A DNA stretch of 64,000 nucleotides, taken from Microbacterium terricola (GTDB lineage Bacteria > Actinomycetota > Actinomycetes > Actinomycetales > Microbacteriaceae). Where the stretch lies: NCBI RefSeq assembly GCF_027943945.1, contig NZ_AP027141.1, forward strand, positions 744,001 to 808,000, read 5' to 3'. Positions 61,462-64,000 of this stretch are shown here, one piece after another. A program made the position numbers and the translations under genes. How positions within the stretch are numbered: position 1 is the first letter of the stretch; every line of letters starts with the position of its first letter. The notes under the pieces were generated by a model, which saw only the letters and a program-made list of their open reading frames with translations, searched no databases and was not told the origin of the DNA.

Positions 61462-62697
61462 ATGCCCCGAGGACCCCTGCCCGAAGACCCCGCCGTCCGC
61501 GCGCTGATCCAGCAGGCGCGCGCCGCACAGCTCAGCCGCCGCGGGTTCGTGGCAGGCGCAGGCGCGCTCTCGCTCGCCGCCTTCCTGGCGGCCTGCTCGG
61601 GCAAGGTGGGCGGCTCGACCGCCGCGTCCAGCGCGCCCACTGCAGCGGCCGACCTGTCGGGCAGCACGAAGGCGCTGACCTGGGCGAACTGGTCGTTCTA
61701 CCTCGACGAGGACGACGACGGCAATTATCCGTCGCTGCAGTCGTTCATCGACAGCACGGGCATCGACGTCTCCTACGACGTCGCCATCGACGACAACAAC
61801 ACCTACTTCGCGAAGGTGCGCGACCAGCTCGCCCTCGGCCAGGACATCGGCGCCGACGTCGTCTGCCTCACCGACTGGATGGCCTCCATCTGGATCCAGC
61901 AGGGCTACGCGCAGGCCTTCGACAAGGCGAACCTGCCGAACGCGTCGGCCAACCTCACCGCGAGCCTGCAGAACCCGGACTTCGACAAGGGGAGGGCGAA
62001 CTCGCTGCCCTGGCAGTCGGGCTTCGCGGGGCTGGCGTGGAACAAGGAGAAGCTCCCGAACGGGCTGGCGAGCATCGACGACCTGTGGGCGTCCGACCTC
62101 AAGGGCCGCGTGGGCGTGCTCAGCGAGATGCGCGACACCATGGGGCTCATCATGCTCAGCCAGGGCGTCGACATCTCCGGCGATGGCTGGGGCGACACCG
62201 AGTTCGACAACGCGCTGGCCGTGTTCGACGAGCAGGTCAAGAGCGGCCAGATCCGCAACATCAAGGGCAACTCGTACGCAGACGACCTCAAGAACGAGGA
62301 CACGCTGGCCGCGATCGTCTGGTCGGGCGACATCACCGCGATCAACGCCGAGGTGGGCGACAAGTTCGGCTTCGCACTGCCGGACTCCGGCGGCACCCTC
62401 TGGAGCGACAACTTCATGATCCCGGTCGGGTCGTCGCAGAAGGCGAACGCCGAGAAGCTCATCGACTACTACTACGAGCCGGAGGTCGCCGCCCAGGTGG
62501 CCGCATGGGTGAACTACATCACCCCGGTGAACGGCGCGCGCGACGCGATCACGGCGATCGATCCGGCTCTGGCCGACAACCAGCTGATCTTCCCCGACGA
62601 GGACACGCTCTCGCAGGCGCACATCTTCCGCACGCTCACCAACGCCGAGCAGCAGAAGTACAGCTCCGCCTTCGAGGCCGTCGGACTCGGCGCGTGA
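61462..62697 (+). CDS. Polyamine-type ABC transporter substrate-binding lipoprotein (PotD-like)
   Basis: Captures spermidine/putrescine or a related cationic solute outside the membrane. In the 411-residue protein the N-terminal leader carries a twin-arginine motif SRRGF (25-29), then a hydrophobic stretch and lipobox LAAC with Cys45 as the lipidated residue. Export as a folded lipoprotein by Tat is therefore likely. The mature part has LTWANWSFYLDEDD, DVVCLTDWMASIW, NSLPWQSGFAGLAWNKEKL, IVWSGDITAIN and ANAEKLIDYYYEPEVAAQV, the usual PotD/PotF layout. GAGGAG precedes the ATG. Acidic and aromatic residues fit a polyamine, but the ligand is not proven. Confidence 0.88.
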   Translation: MPRGPLPEDPAVRALIQQARAAQLSRRGFVAGAGALSLAAFLAACSGKVGGSTAASSAPTAAADLSGSTKALTWANWSFYLDEDDDGNYPSLQSFIDSTGIDVSYDVAIDDNNTYFAKVRDQLALGQDIGADVVCLTDWMASIWIQQGYAQAFDKANLPNASANLTASLQNPDFDKGRANSLPWQSGFAGLAWNKEKLPNGLASIDDLWASDLKGRVGVLSEMRDTMGLIMLSQGVDISGDGWGDTEFDNALAVFDEQVKSGQIRNIKGNSYADDLKNEDTLAAIVWSGDITAINAEVGDKFGFALPDSGGTLWSDNFMIPVGSSQKANAEKLIDYYYEPEVAAQVAAWVNYITPVNGARDAITAIDPALADNQLIFPDEDTLSQAHIFRTLTNAEQQKYSSAFEAVGLGA

Positions 62698-63851
62698 GCG
62701 CCACCGCATCCTTCGGCGAAGCCGGCGCCGATCTCGAGCTGCAGGGCATCCGGAAGGAGTTCCCCGGCTTCACCGCCATCGAGGAGCTCGACCTCGTGAT
62801 CCCGGCCGGCTCGTTCTTCGCGCTCCTCGGCCCGTCGGGGTGCGGCAAGACGACCACGCTGCGGCTGGTCGCCGGGCTCGAGGATCCGACGGCGGGCCGC
62901 ATCGTCATCGGCGGCAAGGACGTGACGGCGGTCCGGCCGCATCAGCGTCCCGTCAACACGGTGTTCCAGAGCTACGCCCTCTTCCCGCACATGACCGTGC
63001 TCGAGAACGTCGCGTTCGGGCTCAAGCGCCGCAAGGTGACGGATGCTGTCGCCCGCGCGCACGAGGCGCTCGCGCTCGTCGAGCTCGACCACGTCGCCGG
63101 TCGCCGTCCCAGCCAGCTCTCCGGCGGCCAGCAGCAGCGGGTCGCCCTCGCCCGCGCGGTCGTGAACCGGCCCGCGCTGCTGCTCCTCGACGAGCCGCTC
63201 GGCGCCCTCGACCTGAAGCTGCGCCGGCAGATGCAGCTGGAGCTCAAGTCGATCCAGAACGAGGTGGGCCTCACCTTCCTGCACGTGACCCACGACCAGG
63301 AGGAGGCCATGACGATGGCCGACACCGTCGCCGTCATGAACCAGGGGCGCATCGAGCAGCTGGGGTCGCCCGAGGAGCTGTACGAGCTGCCCCGCACGGG
63401 CTTCGTCGCCGGCTTCCTCGGCCAGTCCAACCTGCTGCCGGCCACGGTCGAGTCGGTCGCCGGCGGCCTCATCACCGCCCGGACGCCCGGCGGCGTCGTG
63501 GCGCTCCCCGAGGAGCGCGCGGTCGTCACGCGGGGCGAGATCACCGTCGGCGTCCGCCCGGAGAAGCTGCAGCTGCGCGCGGAGGAGCCGCCGCGCGACG
63601 GGCTCGAGAACGTGCTCGGCCCAGGCCGGATCATCGACGTGTCGTTCACCGGTGCGAGCACCCAGTACATCCTCGAGGTGCCCGGCGTGGGGCGGATCGC
63701 GGTGTTCGCGCAGAACATGGTCTTCGGCGCGACGCTCGCCGAGGGAGCGGAAGCCTGGGTGACCTGGCGACGCGAGTACACCTTTGGCCTCGATGCGCAG
63801 GCCCGTGCCTCCGCGGCGGCCGCGGAAGAGCTCGACGCCGAGGTGCTCTGA
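62694..63851 (+). CDS. Polyamine-type ABC transporter ATP-binding protein (PotA-like)
   Basis: ATPase of the importer; 385 residues. It contains the nucleotide-binding domain with Walker A GPSGCGKTTTL, Q loop NTVFQSYALFPHMTV, signature LSGGQQQRVALARA, Walker B LLLLDEPLGALDLKLR and HVTHDQEEAMTMAD. The C-terminal TOBE/OB regulatory domain of the MalK/PotA group starts near residue 250 (FLGQSNLLPATVESV, ITVGVRPEKLQL). The GTG start overlaps the stop of the substrate-binding gene (GTGA). Further upstream in-frame sequence is antisense-like and not used. The permease gene follows after 2 bases. Confidence 0.93.
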   Translation: MSATASFGEAGADLELQGIRKEFPGFTAIEELDLVIPAGSFFALLGPSGCGKTTTLRLVAGLEDPTAGRIVIGGKDVTAVRPHQRPVNTVFQSYALFPHMTVLENVAFGLKRRKVTDAVARAHEALALVELDHVAGRRPSQLSGGQQQRVALARAVVNRPALLLLDEPLGALDLKLRRQMQLELKSIQNEVGLTFLHVTHDQEEAMTMADTVAVMNQGRIEQLGSPEELYELPRTGFVAGFLGQSNLLPATVESVAGGLITARTPGGVVALPEERAVVTRGEITVGVRPEKLQLRAEEPPRDGLENVLGPGRIIDVSFTGASTQYILEVPGVGRIAVFAQNMVFGATLAEGAEAWVTWRREYTFGLDAQARASAAAAEELDAEVL

Positions 63852-63853
63852 CG

Positions 63854-64000
63854 ATGGCGATGACCGCGCTCGCGCCGACGACGACGGCGACGGCGGCGGC
63901 CGAGCCGCCGCGCCGGCGGCCCGGGCTGATCGCGTTCGCGCTGCTCGCCCCGGGGCTGGCGTACCTCGCGCTGTTCTTCCTCGTTCCGTTCGTGTCGCTG
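63854..64000 (+). CDS. ABC transporter permease (PotB-like), cut by window end
   Basis: Only the first 49 codons are visible. After a Thr/Ala-rich cytoplasmic start and the basic stretch PPRRRPG there is a first membrane span, LIAFALLAPGLAYLALFFLV, ending PFVSL, the usual opening of PotB/MalF-type permeases. The ATG at 63854 lies 2 bases after the PotA-like stop; a second ATG at 63860 is possible. Its position makes it the first permease of the importer. Confidence 0.85.
   Translation, partial: MAMTALAPTTTATAAAEPPRRRPGLIAFALLAPGLAYLALFFLVPFVSL

Overview
The window looks like chromosome from a high-GC actinobacterium, most likely Microbacteriaceae (Microbacterium-like). The reasons are the very GC-rich third codon positions, frequent GTG starts, many ATGA/GTGA stop-start overlaps, a WhiB protein, MtrAB-LpqB, a DUF3499 protein, a DUF5719 protein, and the order manA - whiB - ... 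- ahcY - ... - mtrA - mtrB - lpqB - comF - hpf - ... - secA. That order matches, from memory, the Rv3260c-Rv3240c block of Mycobacterium tuberculosis. The assignment comes from gene content only. No tRNA, rRNA, CRISPR array, insertion sequence or prophage gene was seen, and no gap between genes exceeds about 300 bases.

Bases 1-32,300 are a cell-envelope glycopolymer region built of short opposing operons. (a) The end of a Wzm/TagG-type exporter permease and its ATPase (1-1303). (b) On the minus strand rmlA, rmlB, an RmlC-RmlD fusion and a GT2 glycosyltransferase (6015-1305), which supply and probably use dTDP-L-rhamnose. (c) A fused cytidylyltransferase-SDR protein of the CDP-ribitol type (7459-6074) and an OatA-like acyltransferase (7572-9788). 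(d) A plus operon with a LicD phosphotransferase, a pyruvyltransferase, a second cytidylyltransferase and an epimerase (9903-13984). (e) A minus operon with a tandem-domain TagB/F protein, a pyruvyltransferase, a divergent TagB/F protein, a normal TagB/F protein and a third cytidylyltransferase (21088-13985). (f) UDP-galactopyranose mutase (21190-22344). (g) A nonulosonate (sialic-acid-like) module: a eukaryote-type GT29 sialyltransferase domain fused to a GT-B glycosyltransferase plus a third pyruvyltransferase (minus), facing a NeuA-HAD fusion, a NeuB without SAF domain and a putative glycosyltransferase (plus). (h) Two O-antigen ligase/polymerase-like membrane proteins (32289-29564). Taken together, the genes predict a polyol-phosphate (teichoic-acid-like) wall polymer carrying rhamnose, galactofuranose, acyl and pyruvyl groups and a CMP-activated nine-carbon acid. 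This is the most novel part of the window.

Bases 32,331-51,500 are conserved actinobacterial backbone: manA, whiB, a large membrane GT2 with its DUF5719 partner, a zincin-like protein on the opposite strand, a DUF3499 protein, ahcY, then a furA-katG-aquaporin insert, mtrA-mtrB-lpqB, comF, hpf and a coiled-coil protein. Bases 51,590-57,990 hold a DEAD-box RNA helicase, a 34-residue small gene, and a PadR-controlled FtsX-type ABC exporter. Bases 57,994-64,000 hold secA, an Lrp/AsnC regulator and the start of a polyamine-type ABC transporter (substrate-binding lipoprotein, ATPase, permease cut by the window end).
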